Origin: Rubrivivax sp.
GTDB lineage: Bacteria > Pseudomonadota > Gammaproteobacteria > Burkholderiales > Burkholderiaceae_C
Direction: 5' to 3'
DNA length: 39,763 nucleotides
NCBI GenBank assembly: GCA_027491255.1
Contig: JAIXWM010000168.1
Location: 1 to 39,763, forward strand
Shown here: in pieces, positions 16,972-26,821 of the stretch
How positions within the stretch are numbered: position 1 is the first letter of the stretch
Layout: each line of letters opens with the position of its first letter
Made by a program: the position numbers and the translations under genes
Notes under the pieces: model-generated
Seen by the model: only the letters and a program-made list of their open reading frames with translations
Told to the model about the DNA's origin: nothing
Database searches by the model: none

Positions 16972-17255
16972 CGGTCGCTCCCGCCGGCTGCGGCGGCGTC
17001 GGCCGCGGGCACGCAGGTGTGGCCGGTGACGCGCCCGTCCTCGGTCGTCTCATCGACGAACGCGCACACGAACGCTGCGCCGCTCTGCTCGCTCACGAGG
17101 TCGCAGTCGGCGAGCTCGTGGTACGAGCCGTCCGCGTCGCAGATCTCCGCGACGTTGCCCGAGCACCGCGTCGCGCCCAGCACGCAGTCGTCGATCGGAC
17201 GGCAGTGCGCGAAGAAGCACGCGGCGAAGACCGAGGCGATGGCACAGCTCTTCAT
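16968..17255 (-). CDS. Exported Cys-rich small protein
   Basis: The 95-residue protein starts with a signal-like segment (MKSCAIASVFAACFFAHC). It continues with evenly spaced cysteines (CVLGATRC, NVAEICDADG, ADCDLV, FVCAFV, HTCVPA) that would form disulfides outside the cytoplasm. This pattern resembles the Cys-rich repeat modules of secreted myxobacterial proteins. A lipoprotein is possible but the lipobox is weak. It is tightly coupled (4-nt overlaps) to a connector gene and the HExxH gene. An exported protein in a neck operon is odd. An outer spanin, surface exclusion lipoprotein or inhibitor of the neighbouring peptidase could be considered. Confidence 0.6.
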   Translation of the reverse strand: MKSCAIASVFAACFFAHCRPIDDCVLGATRCSGNVAEICDADGSYHELADCDLVSEQSGAAFVCAFVDETTEDGRVTGHTCVPAADAAAAGGSDR

Positions 17256-17785
17256 GCGACGCTCCGTGCAGCAGGTCGGTCCTGGAAGGACACGAGGAGG
17301 AGGTTTCGGCTCGGGCGCTGCCGGTGGAGTCCGAACCCGATGGACCGCGCCTCGGTCACGTAGAGACCCGGCGGCGTGCGCACGGCTTGCACGAGCGCTC
17401 CGTCGAGCGCGTAGAGCGCGCCAAGGCGGTCGCTCGGGCGAATGAGGGCATCGCCCGAGGCGGCGTCGACGAGGCCGAACCGCTCGAGGTCCCTGAAGTG
17501 AAAGACCAGATCGAAGCTCGACCTGGGCGTGTTTCCTGAGGTCGCCATACGCAGAGCTTCAAAAGCCTCCGGCTCCACCTGGCAGGGGACGCGGACCGGT
17601 GGGTGCTCGCGACGAAAGGGCTCCGCGACGCCATCGTCATCGGCGTCGACCAAGACCGGCTCCTTGAAGTCGGGGTCGTAGCCGCCCGTGAGCGCGCCCG
17701 CGCCATCTGGGTCGACCGTCGCCATCGCGGCGGTGTCGAGCCGATGCAGCTCGGCCAGGAACGGGAAGATGAGGCGGCCGCGCAT
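17252..17785 (-). CDS. Head-tail joining protein candidate
   Basis: The 177-residue protein starts at an ATG that overlaps the connector stop by 1 nt (TGATG). It contains a His-free, strand-rich sequence with a PVRVPCQVEPEAFEAL segment, then FDLVFHFRDLERFGLVD, and GLYVTEARSIGFGLHRQRPS. These resemble the beta-barrel head-tail stopper proteins that follow gp6-like connectors, though the sequence alone does not prove it. Position between connector and gpG-like protein supports a neck role. Confidence 0.6.
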   Translation of the reverse strand: MRGRLIFPFLAELHRLDTAAMATVDPDGAGALTGGYDPDFKEPVLVDADDDGVAEPFRREHPPVRVPCQVEPEAFEALRMATSGNTPRSSFDLVFHFRDLERFGLVDAASGDALIRPSDRLGALYALDGALVQAVRTPPGLYVTEARSIGFGLHRQRPSRNLLLVSFQDRPAARSVA

Positions 17786-18423
17786 CAGGCCGCTCCGAGC
17801 GGCGACGGCCTCACGTAGGGCGCGAGCAGCGCGTCGACCTCGGGATCGCCGGTGAGCGCGCGCGCCGCCTGCTTGGCGGCATCGAGGCGATAGCTCTGGT
17901 CGCGGGTGCGCTCCTCGAGGAGCCGCCAGCGACTGCGCGCCTCGAAGGAGGCGTCGTCTGCCAGCGGCGCGAGGTTCCGCAGGACGAGGAGCAGACACGC
18001 ACGACGAACGGCGAGAGGCGTTCGTCCCTCCGGAGAGCCGTCGTCCTCCGTGAATCCCCAGCGCCCCTCGACGACGACGTTGCCTCGCCCTCGCGGGAAC
18101 ACGCGACAGCGGCGCAGCGTGAGGCGCGGAGCGTCGAAGCCGGCCTGCATCGGGGCGCCAACGACCACGAGGTCCTCGAACGCCAGCGACAGCTCGCTGT
18201 CGCCGAGGGCGAGGCGATCGACGCGGATGGGCGGCGCGGGTGGCTCGATCGACGGAGCCCCGCGGCCATCGAGCCGGTACGTGGCGGTGCGCGGCTCGAA
18301 GAACCAGCCCGTCACGCGGTCGATGAGTCGCGTGGCCTCGTCGAGCAGCAGCTCGAGGCGTGCATCGCTCGCCGCGGCCGCCGTCACGCCCTCGGCGCGC
18401 AGGTCGGCGACCGAGGCGTACAC
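17785..18423 (-). CDS. gp6-like head-tail connector/adaptor
   Basis: The 212-residue protein starts at a GTG (18423) directly after the stop of the previous gene. The N-terminal YASVADLRAEGV, followed by DARLELLLDEATRLIDRVTG and FFEPRTATYRLDGRG, is the common pattern of gp6/gp15-type adaptors that ring the portal: DNA entry-exit helices, then the beta loop. The C-terminal helices (RRACLLLVLRNLAPL) complete the bundle. It comes soon after the capsid gene, as usual. Confidence 0.75.
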   Translation of the reverse strand: MYASVADLRAEGVTAAAASDARLELLLDEATRLIDRVTGWFFEPRTATYRLDGRGAPSIEPPAPPIRVDRLALGDSELSLAFEDLVVVGAPMQAGFDAPRLTLRRCRVFPRGRGNVVVEGRWGFTEDDGSPEGRTPLAVRRACLLLVLRNLAPLADDASFEARSRWRLLEERTRDQSYRLDAAKQAARALTGDPEVDALLAPYVRPSPLGAA

Positions 18424-18424
18424 G

Positions 18425-18820
18425 TCACTCCCGCTCCCGCTTGCCGCGGCGCGCGTCCTTCTCGTCGTCCTTCGCAGGAGGCGCCGTCGCCGGCTTCGGG
18501 ATGTCGTCGGAGGTGAGGGCGCCGGCCGGGCGTGCGGGCACCACCTTGAGGTCGTCGGTCGCGCTGCGCTTGAACTTCGCAGCGTCCGACTCCCTTGCTT
18601 CGAGCGCCTTCGCTTCGGCCTCGGTGCACACGTCGAAGGCGAGCGGCGCGTGCTCGTCGGTCGGAACCTGGCGCACCGCACGCAGATGATCGGCGACGAT
18701 CTTCTCGACGCGGTACCACGCGCGCTCCTCCTGGAACTTGATGCCGGCGTAGGTGTAGCGCCGGAGCACGTGGCCCCGGCGGGGATCGTAGGGCTTGAGG
18801 CGAACGAGCATCGTGTCCAT
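18425..18820 (-). CDS. Small capsid-adjacent protein, function unknown
   Basis: The 131-residue protein has an ATG with GAGGAG upstream. The first 50 residues (RLKPYDPRRGHVLRRYTYAG) are basic and aromatic, followed by a short helix and a long Lys/Glu/Ala/Pro-rich disordered tail. It lies 14 bp after the capsid gene. Capsid decoration, DNA binding in the head, or a head completion role are all possible. I recognise no family. Confidence 0.6.
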   Translation of the reverse strand: MDTMLVRLKPYDPRRGHVLRRYTYAGIKFQEERAWYRVEKIVADHLRAVRQVPTDEHAPLAFDVCTEAEAKALEARESDAAKFKRSATDDLKVVPARPAGALTSDDIPKPATAPPAKDDEKDARRGKRERE

Positions 18821-18834
18821 GGGTTCTCCTCAGC

Positions 18835-19773
<939 letters not shown>

Positions 19774-19798
19774 GTCGCGGCTCCTTGAGACGGGGGAA

Positions 19799-20659
19799 TC
19801 AGAGGTCGTGGAAGGAGACCGCCTTGTCGACGTTCTCCCGGTCCTTCGGCTTGTTGAGATCGAGCGGCCATCCCACGTCCTCGACGCTGGCCTTCGACAC
19901 GTGCTCGGCTGGCGCGGCGCTGTTCGGCAGTCCGAACTGCTTCTCCACGCGGCCGAGGCGCTGCTGCTGTTCCTTGACGGTGTCCGAGAGCGCGCGGAAC
20001 GAGTCGGCGAGCTTCGCGAGGCTCTCGGCGACAGGCGCGCCGGGCTCGGTGGGTACGGTGGCGGTGGGGGCCTCGCGCTTCTCCGTCTTCGCCGGGGCGG
20101 TCTTGCCGGCGAGCTCGGCGAGACGCGAGAGCGCCTGCTTGGCTGCGGCGACGTCGCTCGCGAACGTGCTCGTGCCCGCGGGCTTCGCGGGGTCTTCGGT
20201 CTTCGCGCGCGCCTGCACGTCGGCCGGCGCGTTCGGGTCGACGGCGTCGCTCGGAGCCGCGAAGCCGGTTCGCTCCAGGATCTGCTCGGCGGTGGCGCGC
20301 AGCTGCTCGGCGAGAGCCGCGAGGCGCAGGTCGTTGCTGTCGGCGCCCAGGGAGCCGAGCAGCTCGACGATGGCCGTGAGGCTCTCGAGCGCAGCCAGCG
20401 CGGCCCCGAGCGGCGAACCATCGGCCACCGTCCACGTTGCGTCTGCGGACGGCGTCATCGAGGCATCGGCGCCGTCCGCGGTGGCCTTCTCGGCGCTGTC
20501 CTTGCTGGGCGTGTTGTCGTCCATGGCGTCATCCCTCTTCACGATGAGAAAGCGGTGCTTGTTGGCGGCGCGGTCGACGAGGGAGACCTCCTCGACGACC
20601 ATGTCGATGAGCCGGTGCACGCCGTCGGCGCCATCGGCCTTGTTGATCCGGTTCGTCAT
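19799..20659 (-). CDS. Scaffold-like protein next to capsid
   Basis: The 286-residue protein opens with VVEEVSLVDRAANKHRFLIV, a motif also seen at the end of XkdF-type maturation proteases, where it precedes the cleaved scaffold. The remainder is acidic, Ala/Thr/Pro-rich and coiled-coil forming (SFRALSDTVKEQQQRLGRVE), as scaffolds are. It lies between the protease-containing fusion (4-nt overlap) and the capsid gene. It probably directs procapsid assembly and is digested by the XkdF domain. Confidence 0.7.
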   Translation of the reverse strand: MTNRINKADGADGVHRLIDMVVEEVSLVDRAANKHRFLIVKRDDAMDDNTPSKDSAEKATADGADASMTPSADATWTVADGSPLGAALAALESLTAIVELLGSLGADSNDLRLAALAEQLRATAEQILERTGFAAPSDAVDPNAPADVQARAKTEDPAKPAGTSTFASDVAAAKQALSRLAELAGKTAPAKTEKREAPTATVPTEPGAPVAESLAKLADSFRALSDTVKEQQQRLGRVEKQFGLPNSAAPAEHVSKASVEDVGWPLDLNKPKDRENVDKAVSFHDL

Positions 20660-22827
20660 GCGGCCTCCGTCTGCGGCTGGGCATCAGGCGTCGCGGGCGG
20701 CGGTGCCGGCGCCGGTGCGGGCTCGGGGACCCGGCGCGCCGAGCCGCCGATCGAGAAGCCGGTGAGGTCGCCGCTCTTCACGCGGTCCCACAGCTCGTCG
20801 GAGAGCACGCGCACCGAGAGCATCCAGGTGCCCTTGCGCACGGTGAGCTCGCCGATCGTGAAGTCGGTGGGCGCGAGGTAGCTCTCGAGCACCTTCACTT
20901 GGTCGTTCACCCGCAGGCGGTGCATGAGGCCGAGCCCGCCGAACTCCTCCATGAAGCGGTGAGCCGCGGCGCGGATCTCGTCGGCCGAGTAGATGTCGCC
21001 CTGCGCGTCGACCACCTCGGGCTCGAGCACGATGCCGAGCACGTAGCGCTCGTCGTTCGGGTCGAGGCCCTTCACGAGCTGGGTGGTCTTGTCGAAGACC
21101 AGCGCGTCGAGGCTCGGGTCGAGGGGCAGGTGCTCGCACTTGGCGACGAGCTCGAAGTCCTCGGCCTTGCGCACCGGGTAGTTGGCGACGAAGAGGCGCA
21201 TCGCCTGCTTCACGCCGCCGCGGCCCGAGGCCTCGCGGACCTTGAGACGGAAGACGTAGCCGACCCGCTTGAAGGCCGCGACGTTCTCGGGCGTCGGGTT
21301 CAGGACCGCGATGAACTTGCCGCGCACCTTCGAGAGCGCGTCGACGAACTGCTCGAGGTCGATGACGTTGTCCTTGTCGAACCACTCGCCCGGGTACGGC
21401 GGGTCGATGAAGAAGAACGTGTCGGGCGAGTCGTAGGCCTTGAGCGTCTTTCGGTAGTCCTGCCGAAGCACCGTGACGTCCTTCAGCCGCTCGGCGGCCT
21501 TCAGGTACTTCTCCGGGTTCGTTGTGGAGCCGAGGTGCTGCTGCGCCGGGTGCGTGCCGTCGGGGCGACAGTCGCGGGCGTGCGTGCGGACGAAGACGAG
21601 CTTGTAGAAGCGCGCGACGTCGTCCTTCGGCGCCATGTCGCGCGCCTTGAGGAAGCTCTCCTCGGTGACGGTCCACTCGAAGCGGCGCCGCAGCTCCTCG
21701 ATGCGCTCGGGCGTCATCGCCTTGATGCTCCGATGGAGGAACACGACGTCGTCGTCGAGGTCCGCGAGCACCTCCTTCTCGCTCGGCTCCTTCGCGTGCA
21801 GCACCGCCGCCGCGCCCGCGAAGGGCTCGACGTAGGTCTTGTGCGCCGGGATGAGCGGCACGATGCGCTTGGCGTAGTGGAACGAGCCGCCGAAGGTGCC
21901 GAAGGGCTGGGCCTTCTCGAGCTCGCCCGCGTCGGTCTCGACGACGCCGTCCCAGTCCTCGATGACGACGCTCTCGTCGAGCCCCTTGAGCGTGGGCTCG
22001 TAGTTCGCGACGAGCAGCTGCGTGAGCACCGACGAGCCGCCAACGCCGCGCATGGCGGCGATGGTGCGCGGGGTCCGGATCCGCTTCGTCCAGAAGCCGG
22101 AGTCCTTCACCATCGCGGGGAACTTCCCGCGGATGCCGTAGGTGATGAGGAACTTGCCCTTGAGCGACTTGAGGAGCTTGAAGAAGCGCTCCTCGTCGAA
22201 GTCCGACTCGCCGACGTCGACGTTGTAGCCGGGGTACGGCGGATCGAGGAAGAAGACCGTGTCCTTCGAGTCGTACTTGCGGACGACCTTCTCGTAGTCG
22301 CCGCCGTACACCTTCACGCGCTTCAGGCGCGGCGCGAACTGCTCGATGCGCTTGATGGTCTTGGCTTCGACTCCGACGACTGACGGGCTGAAGCTGCGCC
22401 CGCGCATCTTCCCGTAGGAGAAGTGCGTCAGGTACAGGAAGCGGTGCAGGCGCTCGACGTCGTCCTCCGGCTCGACATCGAGCAGCCCCTTGAACGTCTT
22501 CTCGTCGCCGGTCCACGGCAGCTTCTTCAACCGCTCGAGGTCGGCGGTCGTGAGCTTCTTGAGGAGCCGGTAGGCGTCGGCGATCTCCGGGTCAGCGTCG
22601 TTGATGACCTCGACGTCGGAGGGCTCCTTCGCGAACAGCACCGCGGCGCTTCCGGCGAAGGGCTCGACGTAGGTCTTGTGGGCGGGGAGCATCGCCACGA
22701 GCCGCTGCGCGATGCGCTTCTTTCCCGCGGGCGAGCCCCAGATGGTCTTCTCGACCGCCGTCTCGCCCTGGCTCGCCGCGAGGACGCGACGGGCGTAGGC
22801 AATGGCCGCCTCGCGCCGGTCACGCAT
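20656..22827 (-). CDS. Fusion: two Dam-type adenine methyltransferase domains plus XkdF-like capsid protease
   Basis: This is a 723-residue, three-part protein. Residues about 28-280 form a D12-class N6-adenine methyltransferase (GSPAGKKRIAQRLV, EPFAGSAAVL at 55, DPPYPGYN at 195). Residues about 305-560 form a second one (EPFAGAAAVL at 334, DPPYPGEW at 475). Residues about 585-700 resemble XkdF: LDPNDERYVLGIVLEPEVVD, GLMHRLRV near His 636 and TGFSIGGSARR with Ser 692. XkdF-type proteases cleave scaffold. The gene stands exactly where the maturation protease belongs, between MuF and scaffold. Both methylase domains keep FAG and DPPY, so both look active. I know of no described protein of this layout. 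Confidence 0.85.
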   Translation of the reverse strand: MRDRREAAIAYARRVLAASQGETAVEKTIWGSPAGKKRIAQRLVAMLPAHKTYVEPFAGSAAVLFAKEPSDVEVINDADPEIADAYRLLKKLTTADLERLKKLPWTGDEKTFKGLLDVEPEDDVERLHRFLYLTHFSYGKMRGRSFSPSVVGVEAKTIKRIEQFAPRLKRVKVYGGDYEKVVRKYDSKDTVFFLDPPYPGYNVDVGESDFDEERFFKLLKSLKGKFLITYGIRGKFPAMVKDSGFWTKRIRTPRTIAAMRGVGGSSVLTQLLVANYEPTLKGLDESVVIEDWDGVVETDAGELEKAQPFGTFGGSFHYAKRIVPLIPAHKTYVEPFAGAAAVLHAKEPSEKEVLADLDDDVVFLHRSIKAMTPERIEELRRRFEWTVTEESFLKARDMAPKDDVARFYKLVFVRTHARDCRPDGTHPAQQHLGSTTNPEKYLKAAERLKDVTVLRQDYRKTLKAYDSPDTFFFIDPPYPGEWFDKDNVIDLEQFVDALSKVRGKFIAVLNPTPENVAAFKRVGYVFRLKVREASGRGGVKQAMRLFVANYPVRKAEDFELVAKCEHLPLDPSLDALVFDKTTQLVKGLDPNDERYVLGIVLEPEVVDAQGDIYSADEIRAAAHRFMEEFGGLGLMHRLRVNDQVKVLESYLAPTDFTIGELTVRKGTWMLSVRVLSDELWDRVKSGDLTGFSIGGSARRVPEPAPAPAPPPATPDAQPQTEAA

Positions 22828-23008
22828 CGCGCAGCGCCTCCGGGTCGGAGCCCCAGAGCGGGTCCTTCGTGGTGGGTGCGTTCAGGTCCCGCGGCCAGAC
22901 CACGGGCTCGTCGCGCTTCTGCTCCCGCGACGGCGCGGACGGAGCCTTGCCGTTCCCCTGGTCCGGGGCGGGGCTCTCTGGCTCGCGCGGCTTCGCAGTC
23001 TCGGGCAT
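22820..23008 (-). CDS. Small disordered acidic/basic protein between MuF and fusion protein
   Basis: The 62-residue product is mostly Pro, Glu, Ala and Lys, ending in WPRDLNAPTTKDPLWGSDPE. Its start at 23008 follows GGAGG, and its 3' end overlaps the methylase fusion gene by 8 nt. The sequence looks disordered. Head-internal linker or scaffold peptide is a guess from position. Confidence 0.55.
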   Translation of the reverse strand: MPETAKPREPESPAPDQGNGKAPSAPSREQKRDEPVVWPRDLNAPTTKDPLWGSDPEALRDA

Positions 23009-23015
23009 GCGTCGA

Positions 23016-23058
23016 CCTCCGCTGGGGGCAAAGCAGCCGCCCGGAGGAAGCGGGGACA
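23016..23058 (-). promoter_or_regulatory. TGTCCC-N20-TTTGCCCCC element and SD hairpin before the 62-residue gene
   Basis: Minus strand: TGTCCC (23058-23053), 20 nt, TTTGCCCCC (23032-23024), then AGCGGAGG, the ribosome binding site for the ATG at 23008. CCTCCG (23047-23042) can pair with CGGAGG (23021-23016), so the ribosome binding site can be hidden. Very similar to the copy before the tail chaperone, which lies 14 kb away. Confidence 0.55.
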
Positions 23059-23063
23059 CGTGC

Positions 23064-24149
23064 TCACACGACCGCGAGCGTCGTGGTGCGACAGAGGCCG
23101 TGGTACGGCGGGAAGCCGATGCCGACCTCGCGAAGGGCGCCATCGGAAGCCAGCGCCCGGAAGTCGCCCCGGTCATCGCGGGTGCCGAAGGCCGACCGGG
23201 TCACCTCGGCGAGCGGGGTCCGGCCGGCGCCGCCGTCGACGTAGAGCCGCGTCCGTCCGGTCTCGGGGTCGAGGCTCTCGCGCACCCACGGCAGCTCACG
23301 CTTGATGTCCTCAGGCTGCTCCAGCCGCTCGACCCGCTCGAAGCGCTGGAGGGCGTCGGCCACGGCGAAGCTCTTGCCGTGCAGGTAGCGGCAGATGTGC
23401 GTCGTGCGCTCGTCCAGCACGGCCTCGATGACGTAGCGCTGGATGCCGGCCTCGGCGTAGCTGCTCATCTGGGCGAACGAGCGCCCCTGGCCCATGAACG
23501 AGCTCGCGACCACCTCCCAGTAGAACGGCGCCCTTTCGACGAGCGCCGCCCGAGCCGCACGCTCGAGGTCGGCCGCGATGTCGTCGCGTCCGAGCCCCTG
23601 CTCGAGCCCGGCCGCGACGATCCTGCGGGCCTCCTCGCCGAGGCTCTCGACGCGGCGACCGTACTCGTCGCGCACGAAGTTCCCCTGGGAGCCGACGACG
23701 TGGGTCACGACGCGCCGGTCCAGGGCGTTGAAGTCGGCGGCGATGGCCAGCCCCTGCTGTCGCCGGGCCTGCGTTCGAGTCGCCGCCACCACCGACTCGG
23801 CCGCGTCGCCGAGCGGCACCTGGATGCGCGCGGGGATGATGGCCGTCGCCCGGCCCGCGGCTGCCATCGCCTCGGAGACCAGCCGGCGCCTCTCGGCTGC
23901 GGTCGTGCGCGGCCAGTCGATGTCGAGGACAGCCATCGCGTCGCGAACCGCGTCCACATCCGCGCGCCCGGTGGCCCGCCGCAGGCGGGCGGCGAGGAGC
24001 GCGACGGCGCGATCGAACCCGCCCGGTGTTCCGAGGTTGATCGCCTTCCCGAGCGGCAGCCGCAGGTAGTCGCCGAGCAGCTCGTCGGCGGCGATCCGGG
24101 CCTCATGCACGACCAGGAGCCGGTCAGCGGTAGCGGACGTTCCGCACAT
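23064..24149 (-). CDS. MuF-like minor head protein
   Basis: The 361-residue protein carries the Mu gpF (SPP1 gp7) signature in its C-terminal half. Family landmarks are VVASSFMGQGRSFAQMSSY, the hallmark VLDERTTHICRYLHGKSF, and a terminal GIGFPPYHGLCRTTTLAVV (Cys and His motif). The N-terminal half is helical, as the portal-binding region of the family is. MuF proteins ride in the head and sometimes carry toxin domains at the C-terminus; none is present here. It follows the portal gene after two zinc-ribbon genes. Confidence 0.85.
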   Translation of the reverse strand: MCGTSATADRLLVVHEARIAADELLGDYLRLPLGKAINLGTPGGFDRAVALLAARLRRATGRADVDAVRDAMAVLDIDWPRTTAAERRRLVSEAMAAAGRATAIIPARIQVPLGDAAESVVAATRTQARRQQGLAIAADFNALDRRVVTHVVGSQGNFVRDEYGRRVESLGEEARRIVAAGLEQGLGRDDIAADLERAARAALVERAPFYWEVVASSFMGQGRSFAQMSSYAEAGIQRYVIEAVLDERTTHICRYLHGKSFAVADALQRFERVERLEQPEDIKRELPWVRESLDPETGRTRLYVDGGAGRTPLAEVTRSAFGTRDDRGDFRALASDGALREVGIGFPPYHGLCRTTTLAVV

Positions 24150-24423
24150 CGGCGTCCTCCTCGAGCCGCAGCTCGCCGTGGCTCAGGTGCAGGAGCACCC
24201 GGCAGAAGGTGCAGCGCACCGCCCGGGAGAACGTGAGGTCGCCCGGGTCCGGCTCCTCGTCGATGTCGAGCCCCGCGTCACCGTTGAGCGCCGGGGTGAC
24301 GAAGCCGCAGCGGGGACAACACACGTGGTAGCCGACAAGCAGACCGCCGCGGTCCTGCGGCACCCGCCGCACCTCGCCGCGCTCGAGCCGGCATGGGCGC
24401 TTGGTGGACGGCACGATCCTCAC
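24124..24423 (-). CDS. Zinc-ribbon protein A near portal
   Basis: The 99-residue protein starts at a GTG overlapping the previous stop (GTGA). CCPRCGFVTPAL and, about 35 residues later, AVRCTFCRVLLHL form a four-Cys zinc ribbon with an acidic insert (DIDEEPDPGD). It has a basic N-terminus (STKRPCRLERGEVRRV). A DNA, RNA or protein-interaction role is possible. It overlaps MuF by 26 nt. Confidence 0.65.
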   Translation of the reverse strand: MRIVPSTKRPCRLERGEVRRVPQDRGGLLVGYHVCCPRCGFVTPALNGDAGLDIDEEPDPGDLTFSRAVRCTFCRVLLHLSHGELRLEEDADVRNVRYR

Positions 24424-24663
24424 AGCCCGCCTCCGACCACCAGCGGGCCTCGTCGGCGAGCGCGCACCTCGACCCCAGCCTCGCTCGGCGAGAACACGAC
24501 CTCGTGGCTCGACGCGCAGCGGTCGCAGAGCGCGAAGACGAGGAGGCCGTTCCGCCAGAGCGTGGTCGTCTCGTCGAGAGCGGCGTGCCTCCGGCACATG
24601 CGGCACTCGATGACGCCGCGCTCGGCGTCGAGCTGCGCTTGCTGCACCCACGCCCGTTGCAGC

Positions 24664-24674
<11 letters not shown>
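24420..24674 (-). CDS. Zinc-ribbon protein B near portal
   Basis: The 84-residue protein has ECRMCRRHA and, about 24 residues later, ALCDRCASSHEV, a four-Cys zinc knuckle of the same general kind as its downstream neighbour. It overlaps the portal stop by 11 nt. Two adjacent zinc-ribbon proteins between portal and MuF suggest a divergent duplication. Their spacings differ (about 30 and 22 residues between Cys pairs), so that is tentative. Confidence 0.6.
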
Positions 24675-26471
<1,797 letters not shown>

Positions 26472-26475
<4 letters not shown>

Positions 26476-26681
26476 CGGCCCGCCTCCGCGTAGGCGACGA
26501 GCCCCGTCGGCGTGAACGACACGGCGCGCGCCCGCTGGCCACGCTTCGCGAGGTGGTCATGCGCGGCGGCGAGCAGCCCGTCCTCGGTGCGCGCCTCGAG
26601 CTCGACCTCGGGGCCGGGCTCGGGCGGCGTGCCCGGGGGCTTGCCTGCTGGGATGATGAAGATCTTGAGGGTGCGTCGCAT
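26472..26681 (-). CDS. Small protein before portal, function unknown
   Basis: The ATG at 26681 gives 69 residues: a strand RRTLKIFIIPAG, an acidic turn (EVELEARTEDGL), a helix and a final strand. The fold could be a small beta-grasp or ferredoxin-like module. The start overlaps an upstream hairpin that contains its ribosome binding site GCGGAG, and the 3' end overlaps the portal GTG. The leader suggests that this gene and the portal are translationally regulated. Confidence 0.6.
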
Positions 26682-26687
26682 GGTGGA

Positions 26688-26780
26688 CTCCGCAAAACAG
26701 CGGAGGCGAGGCGCTTGGCCAGCCTGCGAGGAGGCAGTCCACCTGGGCACCGAGCAGCTGGACCGCGCGCCTCGCCTCCG
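26688..26780 (-). promoter_or_regulatory. Two alternative stem structures upstream of the 69-residue gene (candidate RNA switch)
   Basis: A 14-bp perfect inverted repeat (26701-26714 with 26767-26780; core GGAGGCGAGGCGC) encloses 52 nt. On the minus-strand RNA the downstream arm ends with CTCCGC, which can instead pair with the ribosome binding site GCGGAG at 26693-26688 across the loop TGTTTT. The two pairings use the same bases and exclude each other. Long stem formed: ribosome binding site free. Long stem opened: ribosome binding site covered. Confidence 0.45.
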
Positions 26781-26786
26781 GGGGAA

Positions 26787-26817
26787 GCAAAGCGCCGCGG
26801 TCTTGGGAGCGGGGACA
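26787..26817 (-). promoter_or_regulatory. TGTCCC-N20-TTTGC element after the EamA gene
   Basis: Minus strand: GTGTCCCCGC ending just after the transporter stop, 20 nt between TGTCCC and TTTGCTTCCCCC, then CGGAGG. The left end merges into the long inverted repeat upstream of the 69-residue gene. Same spacing as the copies at 8.8 and 23.0 kb. Confidence 0.45.
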
Positions 26818-26821
26818 CGCT

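Noticed and set aside
20899..22383. Plus-strand open frame opposite the methylase fusion
   Set aside because: Low-complexity Leu/Val/Glu/Arg string with no domain; the opposite strand has clear methylase motifs.
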